NCBI RefSeq assembly: GCF_900163815.1
Contig: NZ_FUKO01000049.1
Location: forward strand, 46,154-110,153
From: Microbacterium esteraromaticum
GTDB taxonomy: Bacteria > Actinomycetota > Actinomycetes > Actinomycetales > Microbacteriaceae
Direction of reading: 5' to 3'
Length of the DNA: 64,000 bases
In this document: positions 1-8,174 of the stretch, one piece after another
How positions within the stretch are numbered: the first letter of the stretch is position 1
Layout of the letters: every line of letters begins with the position of its first letter
The notes under the pieces: generated by a model
What the model was told of the DNA's origin: nothing
The model's database searches: none
The model's input: the letters and a program-made list of their open reading frames with translations, nothing else
Made by a program: the position numbers and the translations under genes

Positions 1-186
1 GTTCTCGCCACCGGCCGCACTGGTGCCGCTCCGGGGGACATTCGCCCGCCCGCGCAGGCGCTGACGTCCCTTGAACGTGGGGCGCTGCTGAGCGAGCTGC
101 TCGCCGAACGGGAACAGCACCTGGACACCGACCCGGACGGGCCAGAACCACCGACGCCGGGCCGTGGTCCGGGTCGGAGCCTATAG
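1..186 (+). CDS. C-terminal fragment of an ICE protein cut by the window edge
   Basis: An open frame runs from base 1 to a TAG at 184-186, giving the last 61 residues of a protein that starts outside the window. The fragment is hydrophilic, with a helical stretch followed by a Pro/Gly-rich end. Around nt 106-135 it has the tail EREQHLDTDPD, which resembles the C-termini of four other proteins of this element. Its position at the upstream end of the transfer region would suit a relaxase or another DNA-processing protein, but nothing in 61 residues proves that. Confidence 0.5.
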   Translation, partial: VLATGRTGAAPGDIRPPAQALTSLERGALLSELLAEREQHLDTDPDGPEPPTPGRGPGRSL

Positions 187-434
187 CAGAAGGGCGACGC
201 TGAACGGCGGAGGCGGGGGTGGGTGTGTTTGACGATTTGGCGCAGGTTCTTGACGAAACGGCGCATCTTGCCCGGGAACACTCGCGGTAAGCGCTGAGGT
301 TCGGGTAGGGGTTGAGGTTCAAAGAGGGAATGCTCATGAGCGGAGATTCTGCAGGCAGCATGACTGCTGCCGCACCTTCCCGGTAACACCGCGCACGAGC
401 CCCCAGCCCGTGCTGTGTCCCGAAGGAGATGCAC
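187..434. other. Leader region before the primase gene with a hairpin and two tiny ORFs
   Basis: No standard gene fits here. There are two very short frames: a GTG-started one at 225-290 (21 codons) and an ATG-started one at 336-386 (16 codons). The second is preceded by AGAGGG at a good distance. Inside it, GGCAGC-ATGACT-GCTGCC forms a 6-bp hairpin. This could be a leader peptide or attenuator for the primase gene, or chance. The primase Shine-Dalgarno AAGGAG lies at 423-428. Confidence 0.3.
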
Positions 435-1319
435 ATGTCGTTCGCCGACGCCACCACATGGTCGATGCCCGCCCGCCTTCCCGGCGCACTCGGGGCAGCG
501 GCCGCCGTCTACGCCGCCGCGGGCATCCCGGTGTTCCCCTGTGCACCTGGTCAGAAGCATCCACTGACCGCGCATGGTTTCCAGGACGCCTCCACCGACC
601 CTGCGCAGATCGACGCGTGGTGGCAACGGTACCCGACCGCGAATATCGGCATCCCCACCGGGACGGTGGTGGATGTTCTGGATCTGGATGTGCACGCCAC
701 CGGCACCGGCTATCCGATCCTCCGTGTCCTGCAGCGGGAGGGGCTGATTGGCGGATGGGAGCAAGCGGTCAGGTCCCCGTCGGGTGGCCTGCATCTGTAT
801 TACCCGTCCGATCCGGATCGGCAGCCGCGGTCGTGGTCGCGGGGGCGGGCGCATGTGGACTTCCGCGGTACTGGCGGCTACATCATTGCCCCGCCCTCCA
901 CTGTTACCACCGACCACGGGGACCGCCGCTACGAGATCATTGCCCGCGGACGCGTTCCTCGGCCCGTTGATGCGGACGGGGTTCGGGACCTTCTCACTCC
1001 GACCCCAGGACCGCGCCCGGCCACAGGTCCGATAGCCCGCCGGGAGACATCGGTGGAGCGACTCGCGGACTGGGTCGCCGGGCTTGCGGAAGGGAATCGG
1101 AACGCGGGATTGTTCTGGGCCGCGTGCCGTCTCGCTGAGGCCGGCCTGCCCGAACCCGACACCTTCGGGGTGCTCGAGCCCGCGGCGACCGCTGCCGGAC
1201 TGGAGTCGCGGGAGATCGCAGCGACGATCCGCTCCGCACACCGCGCCGCCCGAATCGCTGTCGAGCCCGATGACCCCGTTTCGCAGGGTGCCCGTTCCTT
1301 GTCCGGGATCGGGAGGTAA
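435..1319 (+). CDS. Bifunctional DNA primase/polymerase (prim-pol) domain protein
   Basis: A predicted primase/polymerase of the archaeo-eukaryotic type, about 294 residues, likely used to prime replication of the element's transferred or rolling-circle DNA. Visible family signatures are the acidic motif VLDLD (residues about 81-85), SPSGGLHLYY (about 114-123) and VDFRGTGGYIIAPPS (about 141-155). A helical C-terminal part follows, and no helicase domain is attached, so it is the short form. I chose ATG 435 rather than 429 because AAGGAG ends at 428; that leaves six bases before 435 and none before 429. It is followed after two bases by the DUF2637 gene, so the two are probably cotranscribed. 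Confidence 0.85.
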   Translation: MSFADATTWSMPARLPGALGAAAAVYAAAGIPVFPCAPGQKHPLTAHGFQDASTDPAQIDAWWQRYPTANIGIPTGTVVDVLDLDVHATGTGYPILRVLQREGLIGGWEQAVRSPSGGLHLYYPSDPDRQPRSWSRGRAHVDFRGTGGYIIAPPSTVTTDHGDRRYEIIARGRVPRPVDADGVRDLLTPTPGPRPATGPIARRETSVERLADWVAGLAEGNRNAGLFWAACRLAEAGLPEPDTFGVLEPAATAAGLESREIAATIRSAHRAARIAVEPDDPVSQGARSLSGIGR

Positions 1320-1321
1320 CT

Positions 1322-2164
1322 ATGACCCGCCCGGCGAGCACGGTCCGCGTCCCTCGCGATCCTGACCTGAGCCCGGGCGAACAAGCACCCGACGGCCTGT
1401 TGCCCAGTGGCATGCAGCGGGGTGGGGTGTCGCGCCTGGTCGTCGTGCTTGCGGTGACGGGGACGATCTTGCTCGCTCTTGGCGCGTTCTGGCTGTCGTT
1501 TACGACTCTCCGCGACCTCGCGGTCCTTTCCGGGCTCCCCGCAGCACAGGCGTGGATATGGCCGCTGATCGTCGACGGTGTCATCTTGGAAGCCACGATC
1601 AGTGTCGTCGCCTTGCGGGATTCTGCCCGTCCTGCGCGGCGGTTCGCGTGGCTGCTGCTGGGCGCCGGCGCCGGAATGTCGGTGGCAGCGAACATCACGT
1701 ACGCGGTCGTCGCGGCCGACACCCGCGTGCCCGCCCTGGTCGCGGCACTGGTCGCCTCCGTGCCGCCGCTGGTGCTGCTGGCGATGACGCATCTCACCGT
1801 CGAACTCACCCGCAACACCGCACCCGCTCCAGCTGGTCGAGAACCGAGGGCTCGTCCGCGGGTCCCTGCGGAGATCACGACGATCGCGACCTCCGGCGAC
1901 CCGGACCGTTTCGAGCAGGGCGTGAGACTCGAGCCGCCGGACACGACAGTCGCGGCGCGACCGGAGACGAGGACCGGGGCACGGCCGGTGGCAGCTCGCG
2001 GAAGAGGCGAGCGACAGCGAGATGCCCATGCTCGGGCGCTCGCCCTCAATGCGGAGGGCGTGTCGAAGCGGCAGATCGCGGCCCAGCTCGGGGTGCATCC
2101 CACCACCGTCGGCCGGTGGCTGAACGCACCTGGCCGTCAACAGGACGGAGATCCACATGACTGA
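1322..2164 (+). CDS. DUF2637 (SpdB-like) membrane protein with C-terminal helix-turn-helix
   Basis: About 280 residues. Residues about 38-160 hold four hydrophobic segments with the DUF2637 pattern (an aromatic/Ser-Phe segment, then WPLIVDG). This domain is typical of SpdB-type spread or accessory proteins of actinomycete conjugative elements. After a charged linker, the last 40 residues contain GVSKRQIAAQLGVHPTTVGR, a clear helix-turn-helix, so the protein may couple the membrane to DNA or act as a membrane-bound regulator. It begins two bases after the primase stop and overlaps the next gene by eight bases. The family assignment is by pattern recognition; the exact role in transfer is not known from sequence. 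Confidence 0.75.
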   Translation: MTRPASTVRVPRDPDLSPGEQAPDGLLPSGMQRGGVSRLVVVLAVTGTILLALGAFWLSFTTLRDLAVLSGLPAAQAWIWPLIVDGVILEATISVVALRDSARPARRFAWLLLGAGAGMSVAANITYAVVAADTRVPALVAALVASVPPLVLLAMTHLTVELTRNTAPAPAGREPRARPRVPAEITTIATSGDPDRFEQGVRLEPPDTTVAARPETRTGARPVAARGRGERQRDAHARALALNAEGVSKRQIAAQLGVHPTTVGRWLNAPGRQQDGDPHD

Positions 2165-2600
2165 CCCCACCACCCCAGGCCACCAGCACCTGGACCCGCC
2201 GCGCGTCACGGATCACGATCAGCAGACGGGCACGGGCGAGCACACTGACACGCCCTCCACACCGTCGACGCGCGGGGCGGCTGAGGAGGCGCGGGCGTCG
2301 GAGTTCGCCACCCACGGCGATCCCACCCTCACGCGAGATGGCACGGATCCGGTCGCAAAGCGCCCGGGCGTGCAGTGGGTACGACCCACCGATCTCGCTG
2401 CCCGAGCGGGCGGTGCCGTCCTGGACCGCGGTGCAGAGCTGAATCTTCGCTTGCGTGACGCGGTCCTCGACGGGGTCCGTGAAGGCCGCGCGCAGTTGCA
2501 GGAACGCCTGGCCCGCAGGCAGGAGCAACTTGACCCAGATCTGAACGGTCCGACGAGCGCCTCGGGGCGTGTGGTCGGGAGGACGGGGGTGAGCCGGTGA
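2157..2600 (+). CDS. Small hydrophilic ICE protein with the shared C-terminal tail
   Basis: A 147-residue protein of unrecognised family. It starts at ATG 2157, inside the end of the DUF2637 gene (ATGACTGA overlap), which implies translational coupling. The N-terminal half is rich in Pro, Thr and charged residues and probably disordered. The C-terminal half has an amphipathic helical stretch followed by RRQEQLDPDLNGPTS. That end matches the tail seen in four other proteins of the element, a property not expected by chance in a protein of otherwise unrelated sequence. No enzymatic motif is visible. Confidence 0.7.
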   Translation: MTDPTTPGHQHLDPPRVTDHDQQTGTGEHTDTPSTPSTRGAAEEARASEFATHGDPTLTRDGTDPVAKRPGVQWVRPTDLAARAGGAVLDRGAELNLRLRDAVLDGVREGRAQLQERLARRQEQLDPDLNGPTSASGRVVGRTGVSR

Positions 2601-2613
2601 CCGCTGCCTGTCC

Positions 2614-2632
2614 CGGCACCACCCGAGTGCCG
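2614..2632 (+). terminator. Hairpin after the primase-DUF2637 gene group
   Basis: CGGCAC-CACCCGA-GTGCCG forms a perfect 6-bp stem 14 nt after the stop at 2600. There is no T-run, as is common in high-GC actinobacteria. It is a plausible weak terminator or mRNA-processing site. Confidence 0.4.
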
Positions 2633-2862
2633 CACGACACCCACACCCCCTAACTACTCATTCCGCCGCCCGGTTGCTCGCTGTCGCACCCGGCGGCACC
2701 GCACAGACTCGCACCCACCGGGCAGGTCTGCTGGTTCCATCACGCCTCCGCACGGCCCGTTTGCCTGCGCAGTGGGCGGTGGTCGGTGAGCCCAAGTCGG
2801 GGTTCATCCGGGTGGGGGTCGCACCTCTCTACCGACGGATCTCATCTCTTTCAGGAGTCGCT

Positions 2863-3714
2863 ATGAACCACCACACACCCACCCCCGCGCCGACCGCGTC
2901 ACTACCGCCAGATTTCACCACGAGCGAGGGGCTGCGCGGGCTGCTCATGGAGCTGAACGAGCACAACGCGTGGGCCACCAGCCCGGTCGCTGCTGAGCTC
3001 ATGGTCTACGCGACGCGGAAGTATGCGCCGATCGCGAAGGCTTGGCGGCGTGATCCCGATGATGCGGCGTATGAGGCGTTCCTCGCGATGCGGCAACCCA
3101 CGACGTTGCGTGCGGATGATCCGTGGGCGGTGATCACTCGTGCGGTCGCGCTCGGCATCGCGGCCGAGGTCAACGCCGACCGGAACATGACGTCGCAGGA
3201 CAAGGCGCGGCGGCCGTCGAAGCGTCCGGCGGAGGAGCCGATGCGGGCTGGGCATTACGAGGAGTTCTTCTACGACGTCCACCCCCATGCCCACTCCTTC
3301 TACGCCCGAGACGACGGCGAAGGGGTGGACAGGTCGGTGGATCGGGTGATCCGCGCTACCTGTGTGTTCCTCGTCCTGACCGACTGGCCTGCACGCCCGG
3401 TCGAGCAGGCCGTGGACTACATCGCCCACCGCATCACCGGCCTGTCCTCCGGGACCTCGGCGTTGGAGATCGTCTCCCATGAGCGGCACATCGCGATCCG
3501 CCTCGGATACACCGCCACCGAATGGGCAGACCTGGTGCGCCTGGTTGTCGGGACGAAGACCAGGCGGCGTAAGAGCGGGGAGTACGGGCTGTTCGCGCGG
3601 GTCCTGCTCGGTGACGATGTCGCTGACCTTCTCCGCGACGAGACCCTCGTCGAGACCTCTCGCCGGATGGCTTCCGTACCTGACGGGCAAGAGGAGAACG
3701 GGGGCGTGTCGTGA
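2863..3714 (+). CDS. Uncharacterised ICE protein upstream of parB
   Basis: A 283-residue soluble protein; start ATG 2863 has CAGGAG six bases upstream. I do not recognise the family. The stretch from about residue 55 to 115 (DPDDAAYEAFLAMRQ then DPWAVITRAV) recalls the helical layout of sigma-70 region 2, and a C-terminal basic helical region follows. A divergent sigma-like or DNA-binding regulator is therefore conceivable, but this is weak. It ends in a GTGA overlap with the ParB-domain gene, so both are made from one mRNA and probably work together in maintenance or control of the element. A 250-nt gap without evident genes precedes it. Confidence 0.65.
   Translation: MNHHTPTPAPTASLPPDFTTSEGLRGLLMELNEHNAWATSPVAAELMVYATRKYAPIAKAWRRDPDDAAYEAFLAMRQPTTLRADDPWAVITRAVALGIAAEVNADRNMTSQDKARRPSKRPAEEPMRAGHYEEFFYDVHPHAHSFYARDDGEGVDRSVDRVIRATCVFLVLTDWPARPVEQAVDYIAHRITGLSSGTSALEIVSHERHIAIRLGYTATEWADLVRLVVGTKTRRRKSGEYGLFARVLLGDDVADLLRDETLVETSRRMASVPDGQEENGGVS
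3677..3689 (+). promoter_or_regulatory. ICE upstream motif, copy 1 (before parB)
   Basis: TACCTGACGGGCA, inside the end of the upstream gene and 21 nt before the GTG of the ParB-domain gene. Its GTACCTGACGGG core is identical to the copy at 11746. Confidence 0.4.
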
Positions 3715-4841
3715 GTCGGGGGCATTTGGTGTTGGAGCATGCGACGGATCAGATCATCGATGGTCACTCTTACCGGCGTGACCTTGGGGATCTGGAGGAG
3801 TTGACGGAGTCGATCCGTCGGTTCGGGTTGCTGTCGCCGATCGTGATCACCACCGGCAACGTCCTCATCTCCGGTAACCGTCGCCTCGCCGTCATGCGCG
3901 TCCTCGGGCACCGCACGGTCCCGGTGTGGGTCGTGCAGGGTGTCTCCGACAAGCTGTCCACCGTCCTGGCGATCCAGGACGAGAACACCCTTCATAAGAT
4001 GCTCACCCCGATCGAACAGGCGGCGCTCTATGAGGAGCTCAAGCAGCTCTACACCGAAGAGAACGCCCGCAAGCAGGAGAGCACGCAGTTCGGTTCCCTC
4101 GCCCGCACCTCCGCCGCCGAGGACGGTGAAGGCGGGGAGGAGCGGGATGTTCGCGGGAGTGAACACGGTGGTGTTGATTCAACACCACCGCAACCGACGG
4201 GCGGCGCGGCTGGTGGGAAGACGCGTATCCAAGCCGCGAAAGCCGTGACCGGGCGGGACTCTCACTCGATGCTCGATCAGGTCGTGGAGCTCAAGCAGAT
4301 CGCCGCATCCGACGGTGAGCATCCCGAGGTGCGGCAGGCCGCTGCCGAAGCGCTGCTCGAGTTGAACACGGATGGGAAGGTCAACGGCCGCTATCTGCGA
4401 GTGAAGCTCCTCCAAGTACTCAACACCCTGGACCGGTGGGCGGTCGACCTGGACGAGCCCGATGCGGTCCGGGAGGCGGCTGCGGCGGAGCTCGAGTTGG
4501 TGAAGGCGCAGGAGCATCCCAAGGATGCGATGAAGGAAGCAACGCGGGCGTTGGGGCGGGTGGGTCAGTTGCGGAAGGATGCCGCAGCTCTCGCGCCGCG
4601 GGAGGGGTGGACGGACGCGGACCCGTTGCTGCGGCAGAGACACGCCATCCGCAAATTCGTCGATCTGCTGCGCCGGGAGCACGGCTGGTGGGACCGCTAC
4701 GATCCCGCCGACTTCGGGCGGTATGCCGACGCCGAGCAGTGGGAGCTCGTCGACACCTACATCACCGAAGCCGCAGCATTCCTCGACCAAGCCCGCACCG
4801 CCCGAATCGCAAGCGAGGACAACGCTGAGGCCGACGTTTGA
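3711..4841 (+). CDS. ParB N-terminal domain protein
   Basis: A 376-residue protein whose first about 110 residues are a ParB/Srx-type domain: RRDLGDLEELTESIRRFGLL (about 22-41), then ISGNRRLAVMRVLG (53-66), the counterpart of the ParB box with its Arg pair. A helical middle follows, probably a DNA-binding section, then a long charged, helical C-terminus. Such proteins act in partition or in transcriptional control and stabilisation of mobile elements. No ParA ATPase is seen in the window, so classic partition is not demonstrated. Start GTG 3711 overlaps the previous stop by four bases. The 3' end is overlapped by another coding frame with no normal start codon. Confidence 0.8.
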   Translation: MSRGHLVLEHATDQIIDGHSYRRDLGDLEELTESIRRFGLLSPIVITTGNVLISGNRRLAVMRVLGHRTVPVWVVQGVSDKLSTVLAIQDENTLHKMLTPIEQAALYEELKQLYTEENARKQESTQFGSLARTSAAEDGEGGEERDVRGSEHGGVDSTPPQPTGGAAGGKTRIQAAKAVTGRDSHSMLDQVVELKQIAASDGEHPEVRQAAAEALLELNTDGKVNGRYLRVKLLQVLNTLDRWAVDLDEPDAVREAAAAELELVKAQEHPKDAMKEATRALGRVGQLRKDAAALAPREGWTDADPLLRQRHAIRKFVDLLRREHGWWDRYDPADFGRYADAEQWELVDTYITEAAAFLDQARTARIASEDNAEADV

Positions 4842-5295
4842 GGACTCGTCCCGGGACGCGGATGAACTGGCGGAAGCCGCACGGGGGCTGGCGTATGCGA
4901 CTCGGCAGATCGAGACCCCGGAAGACACCTATGACGTACTCGGGTCACTGCACCTGGCGCTGTCCCGGGTCCAGCAGGGGCTGCAGCAGTTCGCGGCCTG
5001 GCATCAGCGGCACGTCTCACTCGCTGCCACTGACGACGGTGACCGGGCTGCGGGTCGCGAGCACGCGGTCAAGGCCGGAGGCTGGTTGACGATCGCCGCA
5101 GCCTCCACAGAGCAAGTGGTCCAGCTCGTGATGAAAGCCCACAGTGAGAACGGGCGGATCGCCTGGCAGCCTGAGACCGCACCGACACGATCTGAGGACC
5201 TGGCTGAAGCACTCGCGGGACGGGAAGCAGCCCTCGACCCCGAACCCCCAGCATCACGCGGACACACCAGCGACGGCAGAGGCCTCACGCGCTGA
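4825..5295 (+). CDS. ICE protein with shared C-terminal tail; start codon unclear
   Basis: From about 4840 to 5295 the +1 frame relative to parB encodes a convincing helical protein. It includes ADELAEAARGLAYATRQIET near its start and the tail LAGREAALDPEPPAS near its end. No ATG, GTG or TTG lies in this frame between the middle of parB and position 4920. The nearest plausible initiation is CTG 4825, with GAGG seven bases upstream (about 156 residues). Alternatives are a +1 ribosomal frameshift from parB or an in-frame ATG far inside parB (about 4725). The protein has no recognised domain. The boundaries at the 5' side are therefore provisional. Confidence 0.6.
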   Translation: MRPTFEDSSRDADELAEAARGLAYATRQIETPEDTYDVLGSLHLALSRVQQGLQQFAAWHQRHVSLAATDDGDRAAGREHAVKAGGWLTIAAASTEQVVQLVMKAHSENGRIAWQPETAPTRSEDLAEALAGREAALDPEPPASRGHTSDGRGLTR

Positions 5296-5323
5296 GAGCG
5301 GAACGGCCAGCGGGCGGGAGGCG

Positions 5324-5336
5324 CACCTATCGGGTG
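5324..5336 (+). promoter_or_regulatory. ICE upstream motif, copy 2 (before the VirB8-like gene)
   Basis: CACCTATCGGGTG followed by ACCCCGCCCG, 35 nt before ATG 5372. It has the interrupted palindrome CACC-n5-GGTG. Confidence 0.5.
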
Positions 5337-5371
5337 ACCCCGCCCGCCCTCTTGTTGAAAGGCCCCGCCTC

Positions 5372-6067
5372 ATGTCCTCTCCTCGCCCCGACGGTCAGCG
5401 TCGTCGTCGCCGTCTGATCATCACCCTCACCGCGACCGGCCTCGTCATCGCGGTGCTCGCCGGGATCGGCATCTACGGCCTCATCACCGGGCCCCGAGGC
5501 AACACCGATGATCCCGGGGACCGCGCACCCGCGTCCACGGCACCGGTCGACCCCACCGACCCGAACGGACAGCCAGAACAGACTGAGCTGCCAGCCCTGC
5601 CCCGCACGAACAACTCCGAAGCCTACGTGCGTGCGGTCGCGGAGACGCTGTTCACCTGGGACACCTTCACGCTGCTGACTCCGGCGGACCACCGTGCGGT
5701 GTTGATCGAGGACGCCGACCCGTCCGGCACCGAGACCCCGGGACTGATCTCCGACCTTGACGGGTATTTCCCGTCGGCGTCGACGTGGCGGGATCTGGCC
5801 GAGTACCGCACCCGCCAGAGCATCACCATCGACCAGGTGTTCATCCCCGCGCAGTGGGAGGAAACCGTCGCCGCCTCGGGCGGGCAGATCACCGAGGGGA
5901 CGGTGGCGTACACGGTCGAGGGCATCAGGCACCGGGACGGTGTCTGGTACGACGACCCCGTCACCAGCGAGCATGCGGTGGCGTTCACCGTGTTCGTGTC
6001 CTGTGAGCCGGTGTTCGACCGGTGCCATCTGCTGCGCCTGTCCGAACTCGACAACCCTCTCCGCTGA
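5372..6067 (+). CDS. VirB8/TcpC-like conjugation protein
   Basis: A 231-residue bitopic membrane protein: basic N-terminus (QRRRRR), one transmembrane segment at about 15-39, a Pro/Asp/Thr-rich linker, then a soluble domain of about 150 residues with the alpha/beta pattern of NTF2-like VirB8/TcpC proteins. In such systems this protein assembles the secretion channel at the outer face of the membrane. Start ATG 5372 is preceded by GAAAGG. It stands first in the transfer cluster, directly before the peptidoglycan hydrolase. The VirB8/TcpC call rests on topology, size and position, not on a diagnostic motif. Confidence 0.65.
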   Translation: MSSPRPDGQRRRRRLIITLTATGLVIAVLAGIGIYGLITGPRGNTDDPGDRAPASTAPVDPTDPNGQPEQTELPALPRTNNSEAYVRAVAETLFTWDTFTLLTPADHRAVLIEDADPSGTETPGLISDLDGYFPSASTWRDLAEYRTRQSITIDQVFIPAQWEETVAASGGQITEGTVAYTVEGIRHRDGVWYDDPVTSEHAVAFTVFVSCEPVFDRCHLLRLSELDNPLR

Positions 6068-6082
6068 CTGACGGGGATTGTG

Positions 6083-7249
6083 ATGAAGAAGTTCCTTGCC
6101 GCCGTAGCCACCTTCCTGCTGCTGGCCCCGATGCTCGGGCTGGTCAGCATCGGGGTGCTGGTGAACCCGGCCGTCCTCAACCAGGGCAACTGCATCGCCA
6201 GCGGCGTGATCCTCGGCCCGATCCCCGACGAACTCGAGGTCACCATGAAGGACGGATACACCTTCACCCTCAACAAGCAGCAACTCACCCATGCCGGAAC
6301 CATCATCACCACCGGCTCGGGCATTCCCGGTGTCGGGCGGGACGGAATCCTGATCGCGTTGATGGCGGCGCTCACCGAATCCACGCTCCGCCAACTCGCC
6401 AACACCGGCACCTACCCCGAGAGCGGCGACTACCCGAACGACGGCAACGGCAGTGACCACGACTCTCTCGGCCTGTTCCAGATGCGACCGCAAGCCGGGT
6501 GGGGCACCGTCGCCGAACTCATGGATACCACCTACCAGGCGCGAGCGTTCTACGGCGGACCCGACGGCCCCAACCACCCCTCACCCCGCGGACTGCTCGA
6601 CATCCCCGGCTGGCAGCAGATGGACAAAGGCGAAGCCGCCCAAGCCGTCGAAGTCTCCGCGTACTCGGACCGGTACCAGAACTACGAGCCCGTCGCCGTG
6701 ACGATCCTCGACACCCTCACCAGCAGCAGCAGCGGTGGGAACGGGGTGCCTGGGGATACGAACATCCCGGAGACGGGCAGGTTGGTGTTTCCGCTGCCGG
6801 AGGGCAGCTATGTGCATACGTCGTCGTTCGGGCCGCGGGTCCACCCGATCACCGGGGTGCCGAGTTTCCATGCCGGGACCGATTGGGCCGCCCCCGACGG
6901 CACCCCCATCTTCGCCCTCGCTGACGGCGTTGTCGTCTATGCGGGCATGGTCGACGGGTTCTCCGGGCAGATCACCCTCGAGCACACCATCGACGGGGAG
7001 AAGACCGCGACGAAGTACATCCACATGTGGGCGCACGGCATCCACGTCACCGCTGGCGACCGGGTCATTGCAGGCCAGCACATCGGCGACGTCGGTAGTA
7101 GCGGCCACTCCACCGGCCCGCACCTGCACTTCCAAGTCCACCCCGGCGGCGCAGACCAGCCCCCGGTCGATCCGGAGCCGTGGCTCGCCGAGCACGGCGT
7201 GGAAGGCATCGACGCGCCGGTCGGGGGCGGGCCGGGCTGCACCACCTGA
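6083..7249 (+). CDS. Secreted cell-wall hydrolase: transglycosylase-like region plus M23 peptidase
   Basis: About 389 residues, expected to open the peptidoglycan for the conjugation channel (VirB1-like role). An N-terminal signal or membrane segment covers residues 4-30. Residues about 85-210 look like a degenerate lytic-transglycosylase region, with a Glu in AALTEST (about 99) and the typical SLGLFQMRPQ (about 128-137). Residues about 235-360 are an M23 metallopeptidase: H263-x3-D267 in SFHAGTDWA and HLHFQVH (347-353) supply the zinc ligands. ATG 6083 is used; a GTG at 6080 is directly in frame. It sits 15 nt after the VirB8-like gene. Confidence 0.85.
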   Translation: MKKFLAAVATFLLLAPMLGLVSIGVLVNPAVLNQGNCIASGVILGPIPDELEVTMKDGYTFTLNKQQLTHAGTIITTGSGIPGVGRDGILIALMAALTESTLRQLANTGTYPESGDYPNDGNGSDHDSLGLFQMRPQAGWGTVAELMDTTYQARAFYGGPDGPNHPSPRGLLDIPGWQQMDKGEAAQAVEVSAYSDRYQNYEPVAVTILDTLTSSSSGGNGVPGDTNIPETGRLVFPLPEGSYVHTSSFGPRVHPITGVPSFHAGTDWAAPDGTPIFALADGVVVYAGMVDGFSGQITLEHTIDGEKTATKYIHMWAHGIHVTAGDRVIAGQHIGDVGSSGHSTGPHLHFQVHPGGADQPPVDPEPWLAEHGVEGIDAPVGGGPGCTT

Positions 7250-7284
7250 CCCGAGCTGAGGGAGGCCGGGCGGGGTGGGTGGCG

Positions 7285-7297
7285 CACCTGATGGGTG
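7285..7297 (+). promoter_or_regulatory. ICE upstream motif, copy 3 (before the first small membrane protein)
   Basis: CACCTGATGGGTG followed by CCCGCCCGCC, 31 nt before ATG 7329. Arms are CACC and GGTG. Confidence 0.5.
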
Positions 7298-7328
7298 CCC
7301 GCCCGCCCCTTGTCTTGAGGAGAACCGC

Positions 7329-7634
7329 ATGCCTACCACCGCCCTGACTACTGCGCTGCTGCCGGCCGAGAACGTCTACCCCGACCTGAGTGGTGTCGGA
7401 GGCCGCTCCACGCTCATCGAGATCGTCGGCGCGCTGCTGACGATTGTGCTGGTTGTCGCGGTGCTCATGCTCGTCGTCTCCGGGATCGTGTGGGCAGTGT
7501 CGTCCTCGGGCGGGAACCCGCAGACGTCCGCGAAAGGCAAGGTCGGGGTGTTCGTCGCCTTCGGAGCCGCGATCCTTGCCGGTGCTGGGGTGACGTGGAT
7601 GAACTTCTTGTTGGGTCTCGGCGACACCCTCTGA
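7329..7634 (+). CDS. Small two-helix membrane protein of the transfer system (pilin-like)
   Basis: A 101-residue protein with a short N-terminal region and two hydrophobic segments (about 30-53 and 73-95) separated by a small basic loop (SGGNPQTSAKGKVG). The layout resembles VirB2/TrbC-type pilin subunits and matches what I know as the DUF6112 group of actinobacterial conjugative elements. Residues 20-35 and the GKVGV loop closely match the protein at 8235-8558, so the two are paralogues. ATG 7329 has GAGGAGAA upstream. A strong hairpin directly follows the stop. Confidence 0.7.
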   Translation: MPTTALTTALLPAENVYPDLSGVGGRSTLIEIVGALLTIVLVVAVLMLVVSGIVWAVSSSGGNPQTSAKGKVGVFVAFGAAILAGAGVTWMNFLLGLGDTL

Positions 7635-7662
7635 CTCCCGCACCCACCACCGCTTGCGGGAG
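7635..7662. terminator. Hairpin between convergent ICE genes
   Basis: CTCCCGCA and TGCGGGAG form a perfect 8-bp stem with a 12-nt loop, right after the stop at 7634 and before the end of the minus-strand gene. It could serve as a terminator in both directions. Confidence 0.65.
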
Positions 7663-7678
7663 CCAGAGGTGTGCCGGT

Positions 7679-8044
7679 TCAGGCGGGTTGGTCGTGGTTG
7701 TCGCCTGCGGTGAGCTGGCCGAGGAAGCTCCCCAGGACTGTGTGCAATCGTGTGGTGCTTTCCAGGGTCAGCTGGAGGCCTTGTCTGTCGTTGGCGATCG
7801 CGACCCACGTCTCCTGGGCGTTGACGTCTCGGAAGGCGACGATGTTGAGCTCATCGGCTTCGACATCGTCGGTCAGCAGCCTGCCGCATCCCGACGTTCT
7901 CGCCAGTCGTTGGATCACGGGGACAAGGCGGTAGTCGCTGTGGTGCCGTCTGCTGTCGACCAGATGCTGGGCGAGGTGGTCGCGATCGCACCACTGCGGG
8001 CAAGGCTCCGTCAACCACTCTGACCGCTTGCCGAACATAGACAT
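7679..8044 (-). CDS. Small minus-strand ICE protein (DUF6907-like)
   Basis: The only clear leftward gene in the element, about 121 residues. Near the N-terminus it has CPQWCDRDHLAQHLVDSRRH, a Cys/His-rich start, followed by an alternating beta/alpha pattern with DELNIVAFRDVNAQETWVAI. This resembles the small DUF6907 proteins common in actinobacterial mobile elements, whose function is unknown. I chose the ATG at 8044 because GGAGAGG (8059-8053 on this strand) is eight bases away; ATG 8050 would be too close. It separates the two paralogous small membrane proteins and shares an intergenic region with the second one. A regulatory role is possible, not shown. Confidence 0.65.
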   Translation of the reverse strand: MSMFGKRSEWLTEPCPQWCDRDHLAQHLVDSRRHHSDYRLVPVIQRLARTSGCGRLLTDDVEADELNIVAFRDVNAQETWVAIANDRQGLQLTLESTTRLHTVLGSFLGQLTAGDNHDQPA

Positions 8045-8174
8045 GGACATGACCTCTCCTTTTCACCGGTGCGCACCGTGCGCTCGGGTGAAGAACGGCC
8101 AGCCCGACGCGGCATCGGAAAGCGAGCCGAATCGCACACAGAGAACACCAGGTGAGGGGGATGTCCCGGCAACG

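Noticed and set aside
929..2209. A 426-residue minus-strand frame opposite the primase and DUF2637 genes
   Set aside because: Arg-rich shadow translation; both plus-strand genes have clear family motifs and linked starts.
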